DNA from: Tamarix chinensis
Lineage: Eukaryota; Streptophyta; Magnoliopsida; Caryophyllales; Tamaricaceae
Assembly: GCA_030549775.1 (NCBI GenBank)
Contig: CM060173.1
Coordinates: forward strand, 4,996,501 to 5,060,500
Direction: 5' to 3'
DNA length: 64,000 bases
Shown here: piece after piece, positions 32,801 through 44,800 of the stretch
How the letters are laid out: each line of letters starts with the position of its first letter
How positions within the stretch are numbered: the stretch's first letter is position 1
Notes under the pieces: generated by a model
Seen by the model: only the letters and a program-made list of their open reading frames with translations
Database searches by the model: none
Told to the model about the DNA's origin: nothing
Made by a program: the position numbers and the translations under genes

Positions 32801-35800
32801 AGTTTCCCATTCCAGTCATTGACGAGCTGTTGGATGAGCTGAATGGAGCGGCCATATTCACCAAGCTCGACTTGAAATCTGGGTACCACCAAATCCGGGT
32901 TCACCAAGAGGATATCCCAAAAACCGCATTCCGTACACATGAGGGACATTACGAGTTCCTAGTAATGCCATTCGGTTTAACGAATGCTCCGGCTACTTTT
33001 CAAGGCCTGATGAATGAGGTATTCCGACCCTTCCTTCGTAAATTTGTTCTGGTATTTTTTGACGATATCTTAATTTATAGCAGAAACATGGAAGATCATA
33101 TCAGGCACTTGGGGAAGGTACTTCAGGTGCTGAGTGAGAATGCGCTGACTATTAATATGAAGAAGTGTGTGTTTGCCCAGCTGGAAATAGAATATTTGGG
33201 CTACATTATCTCAGCCAACGGGGTAGCCACGGATCCAGCTAAGCTGAAATGCATGAATGAATGGCCAGTACCCAGAAACCTACGGCAATTAAGAGGATTC
33301 CTGGGGCTAACAGGGTACTATCGCAAGTTTGTGCGACATTATGGACAATTGGCAGCGCCTCTCACTGCCCAGTTAAAAAAAGATTGTTTCGGGTGGAATG
33401 AAGAAGCCCAAAAGGCATTTGATCAGCTCAAGGACGCCATGCTTGGGGTGCCAGTTCTAGGGTTACCTGACTTTAAATCGCCTTTTGAGATAGAAACAGA
33501 TGCATCCGGGGTTGGAATAGGAGCCGTGTTAATGCAAGGGGGACGTCCTATTGCTTTTTTAGCCAAGCCTTAGGACAGCGGGCACAATTAAAATCAGTGT
33601 ATGAGCGGGAACTAATGGCAATAGTGTTGGCGGTACAGCGGTGGCGACATTATCTAATGGGGCGACAATTTACGATTAGAACAGATCAGAAAAGCCTAAA
33701 GTTTATGCTAGAGCAGCGGGTTTTACCGGAAGAACACCTTAAATGGCTCTCGAAACTCTGGAGCTTTAATTTCAGTATTGAATATAAGCCCGGGAAGGAG
33801 AATAGAGCTGCTGATGCTCTTTCTCGATTGGGGGAGTTGACTACTCTTTCTGCAATTTCAGCAGCAAAGATAGACAATTGGAGCGACCTTCAATCCGAAA
33901 TTGATAATGATCCCAAGCTGAGAGCGATAAAGATAAAGCTGCAGCTAGGAACAGAAATGGAGGAAGGCTACCAGCTCAGGAATGGCAATCTTTTTCTTCG
34001 AAATAGGCTGGTCCTACCCGCAAATTCACCTCTGAAATCACGTTTGCTAGCTGAATTCCATGGCAGTGGAATAGGAGGACATTCTGGAGTGTTGAAGACT
34101 TACTAAAGGCTGTCCAGGGAGGTGTACTGGGCTGGAATGCGCAAAGACGTCCAGAACTATGTGGCATCATGTGGTACTTGTCAGCAACACAAGTATTCCA
34201 CCCTCAGCCCTGCTGGGTTACTTCAGCCACTGCCCATACCACAGCAGGTTTGGGAAGATATATCCCTAGACTTCATCGAGGGGTTGCCCACCACGGACGG
34301 TTTCAATTGTGTCCTGGTGGTTGTGGATCGCCTTACCAAGTATGCTCACTTTATTCCACTAAGACACCCATTTACAGCCCGATCAGTGGCGGCTGTCTTT
34401 GTGAAGGAGGTTATACGTCTACATGGGGCTCCTAACTCAATCGTATCCGATCGTGACAAAATTTTTATGAGTAATTTCTGGAAGGAACTGTTCAAGATAC
34501 AGGGAACTACTCTTCGTTTCAGCACAGCCTATCATCCGCAAACAGACGGACAGACGGAGGTAGTCAATCAGAGTTTAGAAACATACCTGCGCTGTTTTGT
34601 AAGCGACAAGCCCAAACAGTGGGTGAAATGGATACAGTGGGTGAAATGGATACCGTGGGCTGAATTTTGGTATAACACATCCTTCCATACAGCCACTCGC
34701 ACCACTCCCTTTACTACCCTCTATGGACGAGACCCACCCAAGCTACTACGGTACATAGCAGAAGGTTCCCCAGTGGCCGAGGTTGATTTTGAACTGAAAC
34801 ACAGGGACGCTGTCCTAGACGAACTGAAGCAACACTTATTACGAGCACAGGGCAGAATGAAAGTAAAAGCTGACCAGAGGAGGAGAGATTTAGAGATTGA
34901 TATAGGAAGCTGGGTTTATGTCAAACTCAAGCCCTACCGGCACTGCTCTCTCGCTCGCCGCTTAAACGAGAAGCTCTCCCCGAGGTATTTTGGACCATAT
35001 CAGGTGGAGGATAAGATTGGGTCAGTGGCCTATCGTCTCAAGCTTCCGGAATCAGTTCCCATCCACCCGGTATTCCATGTATCAATGCTAAAGCCAGCCG
35101 TGGGAGCAGGGCATCAAGGGCAGCCCTTTACACCTGTCCTTACTGCGGATTTAGAGTGGAAGGTTGAACCGGAAGCACTGCTGGATGTGAAGTATAATAC
35201 CAAGGGAAGACTGGAAGTACTAATCAAATGGAAGAACCTACCAGAATTTGAGGCCTCCTGGGAAGATTTTGAACTCATGAATGGACAATTTCCTGAATTC
35301 CACCTTGAGGACAAGGTGAAAGTTCGAGAAGGGGGTAATGATAGACCCTTAATTCGATACACATATGTGAGGAAGGGCAAAAGAGGAACTGGAGAATAAG
35401 AAGTGTGCTGATTAGCTAATTGCTGAGGTGTCCGGTGTATTGATGTTTTACTTTTGCTATTTTATTTTATGCGTCGAGGGATGGTCTGTTAGCTAGGGTA
35501 TGAGTCACCCTTTTCTGTTATTCGGTTAGCTGCTAGCTCGGGTATTAAGGGGAAGAGAGGAGAGAAGGGAAAGGTAGGAATTAAGTAAGTTGTGGGAGGT
35601 GTCAGGACCTCGAATCCCTGGCTGTAACTTCTTGTTCTCTCCGTATCAATAGTGCACATTTTCTTTCTCTCGTTTTCATCTATTGAGCTCACTCTAGCTG
35701 TAATTCTGTTTCAACTATCTCTTGGTATTACTGGTGTTGATATTAAGGGTAGAGTCCTATCACAATCATCATGATCAGAAAAGAGAAAAACATAAAAGGG

Positions 35801-38800
35801 TATGGACCACAAACTACCCACAGAGGAATCTTGGAGGTGGAATGGAGATGTACATTGTGCGGTAAGCTATAGAAGTAAGAACATCTTGATACCTGACGAG
35901 ATGGGAAAACGGTAGGAAGCGAGAAGGTATAAGCACTAACGCAGTACAAGAAAGAGACAAAAAGGGAGTTAGATGCAGATTAGGGAGATCTGTGTTTGCA
36001 TAGTAGGTTCAATCCAGGAATGAAGTATGACGGATCCATCAAGCTAAAGCAATGCTCGAAATGCATATGTAATGATACGAAGGAGAGTGAACACAACTTT
36101 GGAGGGTAGAAAAGAATCATATTTCTGATGATCCTTCTAGAGTCACATACAAGCAATTACAGATAAGCTAAAGTGCAGAGAATAGCAACAGACCAATAGT
36201 AAAGTATACATATGTGAGAAGAAGTTAAAATGGGCTGAATATGATTAATTAGAGGATATTAGAAGTTAGTTACGACAGTATAGGTTACTGTGGGGGTTAA
36301 ATTGGGAGATTCTATTCTGATGTCATTCTCTGTTATAGTTACAGCTAGGGGCTTTGTATATGAGGTAGAGGATGGGTTTTGAGGATTACCAAGAATTGTG
36401 GAGTGAGTATTGGAGGCATCTAATTAAATAGTAGTTCCGCTATAGCATAGCGGTTTAGTAGTTTTTAGGTCAATTGCGGCACAAAATTACCGATACACAA
36501 TGGTTTTAAAATTTTACTTTTATCGGCGGATAAATCTGAAAATATCGGCGATAAATCGGGATAAAACACTGATAAATTGGGAATTCATTGAGAACTCTTA
36601 AATCTATTGAAAAAAACATGCATGATAATTTTTCCTTCTTCATTTACTATATATATATTAAACCAAGTTACTATTGAACAATAGTAAAGTATATTTATTT
36701 ATTACCTTTACATGTCCTACTAGATAACATGTGTTTTTTTATTTCAAAGTAAATTTAGGGTTGTTAAGACAATTTAGTATATAATAACTTACTTAAATAC
36801 TTCTAATATAATATAAACCACTAGTTTATTGAATATTTATATTCAAATGATCAATGAATAATAATTAAATTATACAGTGAAATAAAAATAAAAATTTATG
36901 CTGCAACGATCACGACATATAATTTATCGTTCGCAACACTCCGATAAAGCGACACCGCAACCACGACCGAGATTTTATTGCCTAATTGGAGGGAGTCTCC
37001 ACATACTCATCAACTTGATCATTTCTATCTTTCAAATTAAATAAAATTTTCCCTCGGTTTTAATCAACTAGCTAAAATGGTCATTCTGCTCTAACAGCCT
37101 AACAACATCAGCTGACATGTATGAAGAGTAAGGTGGTGTATAAACTGACTCTCCCACCATCTGTATCCCTTCAAAAATCCTTTTTCCTCAAAGCCTAAAG
37201 TGAGGAAACATCTGATCAAAATCATAAATGTACCCCCACGTTGCTTCCTAAATCAACAGCTTTTGCCACTAAACTAAGATCATCATAGCTGCCACGTTGC
37301 CCTCTTAACCATTTTCCTCTGAATATTACAATCACCCATTGAAAGAAGAATGCCAAAAGGGGGCACAATAGCATGGCATTTCTATAAATGGGACACATGG
37401 AACACATCATAAACCACAGACCCTGGAGGCAGGAACTTGGAGTTTATAAACCACCGCTCCTTTTTTATCCACCACATGATAAGGTCCATAGTATCTTGGA
37501 CTGTTGTAGTTAAAGCAGCTAGCCACTTAACCTTGCCTATATGGTTGAATCGTTAAGAACACTAAATCAACTAAGTCATTCTAGTTTGAGCTCATGGAAC
37601 ATGAAACTTTAGATTTTTCAATACTTCCACTTCTGTAAGTTACGGTCAACTGCAACATTAGATTTTTTTACTGGGAGACAAAACAGGTGTAAAGGGGAAG
37701 GCTGACCATAGAGCACTTCATAAGGTACAGCTTGAATAGACAAATGAAAGGTGTTATTGTACCACTAATCTGGAAGGGGCAGCCGTTTACTCCAAGTAGC
37801 AAGGAATTCATGGCAGACACGCTGAAGATAAGGTCACTAAACATCAAATGACAACCCCAATTTAGCAGTTAATTCGGGGGCAGTATGCTGAGAATTACGA
37901 CAGATCCACTCTTTGCAGACCAAAAAGATCTGTCCAAAAAACACTTAGAAAAACTTGCTCTGACGGACAAAGTAGAATTGGGTAGGCCTTGTATCTTGAA
38001 GACTTGATCATGGTAAACTTGTGCTACCGTGAGAGCAGTATAAAGGTGTTTGAGGACCATGAACTGAGTGAGTGAATATACATAGTCTGCCCACGCAAAA
38101 AGAACCTCCTTGACAAGGGAAGAAGGCAGACCCTGAATGAAACTCATGGACCAAGGACCATACTCGTTCAGGAAGTGACCTGGGCTAAAAAGTGTTGTCA
38201 TATTTGCAAGTAGGAAAGGCGTTGCAACTTGCAGGCCATCATATATTGTTGGACATTTTGGTCATAACCTTCCAATAAAATAGGAACTTAACATGCAGTA
38301 GGGTACCATCTCTTCAGAATGTCCTCCCGCTGGAAATTCATGCATCTAAGGGAGGATAAGTTGTTTGAATTGTGGAGAATTTCCTATCCATGAAAACAAA
38401 TATTGGCCAATATGTCAATTTATCAGCAATATACATCAAGTTTTGAGCTGACATTAGACACAGAAACAGTGCTGCCAACACATACCGATGTTCACCGATA
38501 TAAAACAATATTTACTCTAAAAAAATCATACCATGAGGCATAGTATTTATCATCTGCAATACTCCATTACCAAAAATATCCGTCTGCAACCATAATCGTG
38601 ACCACAATTTTATTGTATGTTCCAATCACAAACTTCCTTCTTCTTCATAACCAATCACTGGTCTATGTATAGAGAGGATGAGAGGAAGGTTTTTGCCATC
38701 ACAAATGGGTTTCTGTAGATCAGGCCAGTTATAGCTGCTGAAAAAGATTGAAGCAGCACCATCCATGACCATTGCTAACAGTTCAGGACTCTTCATCCTG

Positions 38801-41800
38801 GATAAAAGCATCTGCTGCTTCTTTTTATGACCCTTCTTGTACTGGATCTCAAAATAAAAATCCATCAGCTTAGCCATAATATCTTGCTAGGCTGGAGTTG
38901 AAACCTTCTCATCCAATATAAATTTGATACTCTTTTGGTCCATTCTAATAATGAAGTACTTTCATGATATAAGGACGTCATTTCCTTACAGCAATAAAAC
39001 TGCCAGCGGCTCCCTTCACGCACAGACTTGATTTAGTGCAATGGGCTCAGTGTTTTGCAAATATGTGCAATGGTGTGATGACCCTGCATCAGTATATAGT
39101 CCCTGTACCACACCCTGATGCATCAGTTTCCACAACAAAAGTTTTGTTGAAGTCGGGCAAAACTAATACTGGAGCGGAGTGCAGGGAGTGTTTCAGTTGA
39201 TGAAAAGCATGTTCAGCTTCACTTCCCCATATGCAGAGTGTCAGTAAGTCAGTAAGAAGCATAGCAAACTAGACCAAATTTCTTCACATAGCACCTAAGA
39301 GTACAAAGCGAGGCCCAAAACCCCCTCAGTTGCTTCGGGGTTATTGGCCCTGGCTACTATTGTACAGCTGGTATTTTTGCTGGATCAGTAGGAACTCTAG
39401 CCAAGGAGATAAAGGCCCAAGGCATTCTACCTTAGAGGCAGCAAAGGAGCATTTGCTCTTCTTAAGATATAGTGAATTGGCCTTAAGCAGCAGAAATATC
39501 AACTCTAAATGGTGGAGATGAGCTGTCATGCCTAGATTGTAAACAAGAATATCAACAAAAGAGACCAAGACAAACTTCCTGACAACCATAGATCACAATT
39601 GTGATAAGGAAGATGGTAAACTGAATATCCTGTTATATCCTATACACTCTGTGTCACTCTCAGCCAAATCAATTGGGTACACCAATATTTTCTCAAGCAA
39701 GAAAATTAGACTAAGAATAATATCAATGACAGTGAACGAAGAATGAGGGAAGAACGCGCCCCACGTGCCTGACTCTTCCTTCGGTTTGCTGCCTGGTCGC
39801 TCGATTCTAATGGTGAAGAAGAAAACTGTCAAGAACAAGGCAGTCCTCTCTTTGAATAAGGCCTCAGTTTCGAAGGATGTTGGTGGTGATTCAGTTGATT
39901 CCGCAAATCCTGAACCGGTGCCATATGTGATCAAGTCTCGATCCCCTTCACCAGTGCCAATCCCTAATGTGATTTCGCCCAATGTTTCTTCTCCTATTCA
40001 ATCATTAGATCCTAATCTGGAGGAACCGATTACTTCACATGATTGTCCTAATCATACTATCTCCTGTTCGGATACTCGATCATGGAAAGACATTCTCACC
40101 AATAACAAAAGACTTGAATAGGATATGACATTGAAATTCATTCCCCCCTCAGTCATAGAAAGAACCCATAAAGCTATTATTTAGGAAACCGAAATCTCGA
40201 AGGAGGCAAAAAGATGGGATAATTCCTTGGTAGGGATGGTGGCTGGAATTCAGCCGAGCCACTACCAGATGACAGTTTGTAAAGGATAGGTGGAGTTTCC
40301 TACCTTTATTACTGGAGGTTTTTACACATGATCAGGGCTTCTTTGTTTATAAATTTTCATCCCAAGATGACATGTATCAAATCTTGAATCGCCCCTATTG
40401 GAGTTTTGGTGTTAGACCTATGTTGTTGAGAAAATGGTCACCTGAAGTATCCATGTCAGCAAAGGAATGGCGTATCACGCCATTATGGGTCCTTTTCCCT
40501 GGATTACCATTGCATCTATGGTCTGATGACAGCCTAAGTCGAATAGCTAGTCTCTTGGGTCTTCCCATATGTGCAGATACGGTCACGGCTCAAAGAGGTA
40601 GGATTTCTTTCCCTAGGGTATTGATAGAAATTGACATTAGCATGCCTCTCCCTAATAAAATTGTTATTGCCCTACCTGGTAGAAATGAATTGAAACAGAC
40701 TGTTTCCTACGAGTGGAAACCAAAGTTCTGCTCTCTATGTGATATGCTTGGACATGATTCTGGACAATGTCGAGGGAAACTGGGACAAAGGACCATTAAA
40801 TCCCAATACTGAAGACCAAAACAAAATTCTTCTCAGGCTGTTAATCATCCTGAGATGTCAAACTCTGAACAGAAAGGTCCTCCTCAAGCTGTTAAACCCC
40901 CTGTGGTAGCAAACTCTGAAAATAAAGATCTCCAGACTAATCCTGTCACTAAGGTTATTCTTAACCAAAAACAACCCTTGCATACTGACTATCCTCATGT
41001 GACTCCATTGTCTCCTACACTTCATAAAGATCAGATGGCACTATCAAAGGGGAAGGAGTTTTATAGGACTGATGAATATTCTCCTCACATTGAGCACTCT
41101 GAAGCATGCACTCCTGGACTATATTCTACTAAGGCAAGCAGGATTGCAGGTAATGTGGATAGGGGTGGAGGGGGTGGGAGTACCTCTTCATCATGACCTT
41201 AGCCACTTGGAATATTAGAGGGTTTAATAAAACCCTCAAACAAAAGGTTGTGAAAAACCTTATTGCTTTGCACAAAATTGGTTTGATGGGTATGTTAGAG
41301 ACTAGGGTTAAAAATGACAAAGGTGATTTTATTTTTCAGAAACTTGGCCTACATTGGAATTGGGTAAATAATTATGATCATCATTCTAATGGTAGAATTT
41401 GGTTACTTTGGGATGACTCTAGATATAATATTTAAGTTGTTGATATGAATGCTCAGGCCATACATTGCTTGGCCACCTGTGTCACTTCTCATCTTTGTTT
41501 TGCCATCACTGTAATCTATGCCTATAACATAGGGACTCTAAGAAGAGACATTTGGAATTAGCTGCGAAAATTTTCTAATCAATCCCTTCCCTGGATTGCC
41601 ATAGGAGATTTTAATGCTATTACTTCTTCCCAGGAAAAGATTGGAGGTGATATTGACCCCCAAGATGCTTTTGAATTTTCTCATTGCATGCATGATTGAG
41701 GTCTGGGGGATTTGCCTTCTTTTGGATCTTATTTTACCTGGACAAACAGACAAGATCATGAGTCCAAAATTTACTGCGAGCTGGACAGGGGGGTGGGGAA

Positions 41801-44800
41801 TAGTGATTGGCTGGACATTTTCCCTGAATCAACTATCAACACCTTTCATCATCCTGTGTCAGATCATCATGCTTTACTTGTTTCCTTGAAGACAGCCCAG
41901 ACTGGTTTTGCAAAACCTTTTAAGTTTTTCAACTTCTGGGTTGATCAAGAGGGCTCTCTTGATTTGGTTAGAGGTGTATGGCAAGTTAAAGTGCAAGGAA
42001 CCGAAGCTTTCCAATGTATGAAAAAGCTCAAGTTGCTAAAATCTGAGCTCAAAAATTTTAATTCCAGAAATTGTGGTAACGTTACTCAAAAGGTGACCCA
42101 AGCTTATCAACTCTGGATGGAAGCAAACAAAACTTTAACTCAGCACCCTCTAAATCAATCCTATATTAACAATGAAAAAATGGCTAGATTGACTTGGGAA
42201 AAGAAAGCAAGAGACGAAGAAAGCTTTCTTCTACAAAAAGCTCATATTCGCTTTATCAAGTTGGGGGATTGTAACAATAAATTCTTCTATGCTATCCTTC
42301 AGGGAAGGAGAACTCACAATAGAATATCTCATCTCATTAATGACCAAGACAAAATCCTTGTCCAGGATGATGATATAAAGGCTGAAATTGTTGATTTCTT
42401 CAAAATTTTGCTTGGTTCCTCTTCTGCATCTCTCCGTCACCCTAATCCTGCTGCTTACAACCAGGGTCTGTTGGTATCTACTAAGCATAGGCACTTCCTT
42501 CTTCTCAGACCTACAGCTGAAGAGATAAAAGATGCCATTTTCTCTAAGGGAAACTTGAGTGCCCCTAGGCCGGATGGATTCAATCCTTTCTTCTACAAAC
42601 AAACCTGGCCTATTATTGGAAACAATATTGTTGCTGCTATCCAAGATTTCTGGTACTCTAAAAAACTTCTTAGGCAGATTAATAACACTGCTATTACTCT
42701 TATTCCTAAGAAGAGTGGTGCCTCAAGGATCAAAGATTTCAGACCTCTAGCCTGCTGCAATGTATTCTACAAAAAAAATTCAAAATTTTTGGCTAACAGG
42801 ATCCAGAAGATACTGCCATATATTATTGGCGATTCTCAGTCTGCATTTATCAATGGTAGAAATCTTGGTGATAATGTGCTTATGGCTGCGGATCTTATCA
42901 AACACTACCAGCGTAGGAATATTTCTCCAAGAATGATGATCAAAGTGGATATCCAAAAATCTTTTGATTCCCTTGAATGGCCCTTCATAAGGCATTCTCT
43001 CTTGGCTTTTGGCTTTCCTTATCATTTCACTGAATTGATAATGGAATGTGTTTCCTCTGTTAGGGTTTCATTTAATGTTAATGGCTCCCTCACCTATCCT
43101 TTCAAATGCAAAAGAGGCCTTAGGCAGGGTGATCCTTTATCTCCCTACCTTTTTATTATTGCTATGGAATACTTACATAGGGATCTATAATTACTGTGGA
43201 ATGACAGAAAATTCTTGGGACACTATGGTTGCAACAAACTGAAAATCATTGATCTATGTTTTGCTGATGACCTGCTCATCTTCTCAAGAGGTGATATTTA
43301 CTCAACACTCCTTATTAATCAGAAATTGGAAGACTTTGCTCTCTGTTCAAGCTTGAAAGCAAATCCAACCAAAAGCTCAGTTTATATAGCTGGTGTTACC
43401 ATGGCAATCAAGACTCAAAGCATTCACATTTTGAAGTGTGAGGCTGGCTCCTTCCCTTTCAGGTACCTAGGAGTACCCCTGAACTCTGCTCATTTGAGTA
43501 TCACCCAATTTCAGCCCCTACTTGATTCCATCTCTGCCAGAATATTATCTTGAACTAACAAACACCTTAGCTATGCTGGTAGACTGTAGCTTATCAAGTC
43601 TGTTTTATTTCGAATCCATAATTTTTGGTCCCAGGTGTTTGCCCTTCCCAAGAAAGTCATTTCTTGTGTTGAGAGTATATGCAGAACCTTCCTTTGGACT
43701 GGTTTGTCATCTGGATCAAACAAAGCTCTAGTTTCTTGGAAGCATGTATGTCTCCCCTTGAAAGAAGGTGGCCTCGGCCTTATTAACTCTTCTTATTGGA
43801 ACATTGCAGCTATAGGCAAGAGATTATGGCAGACTATTCATAACAAAGAAATACTCTGGATTAAGTGGATACATAGATATTACATCAACGGTGCTTCCAT
43901 AACTGACCTGCAGTGTCATTCTAATCAGTCCTGGATTTTCAGGCGTATCATGCAGCTCAGGGATACCCTACTCCATATATTCAACCAAAATAGAGAGCTC
44001 TCTGATGGGATTTACAGGATTCACACTGTGTATGATATGATTAGATGGAAAGGAGACGACAAAACATGGCACAATCAAGTTTGGAAACACCTTGGCCCAT
44101 CTAGACACAAATTCATTTCTTGGTTGGTTTATAGGCAGGCAGTCCTTACAAGAGAAAAATTGGCAAAATGGGGTGTCACAAACGAAACCTATTGTGGTAT
44201 TTGTGCAAGTGAACTTGAAGACTTTAATCACCTCTTCATGTGTTGCCCATTTTCCTAGGAGCTATGGAAACTAATGTGTAATTGGCTTGGTATTTCTCCC
44301 CCTCTCAACTCTTGGAACCATTTTCAAAGCTGGATTTCTCATAGGAATCATTTCAGAAGAGGTGAAAAAGTTATAATGCATATGATGATTGCAGGAGTTA
44401 TCTATAAGATTTGGTATGCTAGGAATCTAGCTATTTTCCAAACAAAAATTCCATTGATTAAGAATGTAGCTCATGAGATCATTCTTCAAATCTTCATTAG
44501 AATATCTTCTTTTAAGAATAAGTCCAAATGAATTGCCCTTTTGGACTCTATTGATAGATTTGTGTAGAGCTTATTTTTCTTTTGTAAATATGTTTTTTGG
44601 ATGTACTTCCCTCTTGGTAATTAATAAAAGTTCTTATTACTTACCAAAAAATTAATATCAATGACCTACAGTTAAATGAAGCAAATCTCTCTATCAAGTT
44701 AAGAACTACAAACTGAGAAAGGTTTAAGTATACAATAAGCAGATGAGAAAAGTAGCACTTTAATAAGAAGTCAAATGAATGTCAGAAGCCCAGATAAGGA

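Larger units (their letters stand above)
30326..35762 (+). mobile_element. Full-length Ty3/gypsy chromovirus, recent insertion in MIA40 intron 1
   Basis: Two 424-bp LTRs (30326-30749 and 35339-35762) begin TGATAG and end CTATCA and differ at a single site (C at 30589, T at 35602). The target duplication is CAATC at 30321-30325 and 35763-35767. Between them are an initiator-Met primer site, gag, protease, reverse transcriptase, RNase H, integrase and a C-terminal chromodomain-like segment, in gypsy order. It lies antisense to MIA40, 72 bases upstream of the exon 2 acceptor. The coding region carries a frameshift and premature stops, so this copy is not autonomous. Confidence 0.97.
39731..44652 (+). 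mobile_element. Full-length L1-type LINE in MIA40 intron 1
   Basis: A 4.9-kb insertion flanked by the 13-bp duplication TAATATCAATGAC (39718-39730 and 44653-44665), ending in a short A-run. It encodes ORF1 (DUF4283 and zinc knuckle) and ORF2 (endonuclease, reverse transcriptase, zf-RVT). The length and 5' leader suggest it is not 5'-truncated. It lies antisense to MIA40. The 3' end carries TTGGTAA (44614-44620) paired with TTACCAA (44641-44647). Confidence 0.93.

Noticed and set aside
33560..33600. Programmed ribosomal frameshift in the chromovirus
   Set aside because: It falls within RNase H, not at a gag-pol junction, with no slippery heptamer recognised. A one-base loss is simpler.
40372..40812. 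A separate host zinc-knuckle gene
   Set aside because: The DUF4283-plus-knuckle arrangement, the position before a LINE ORF2, and the enclosing 13-bp duplication show it is LINE ORF1.
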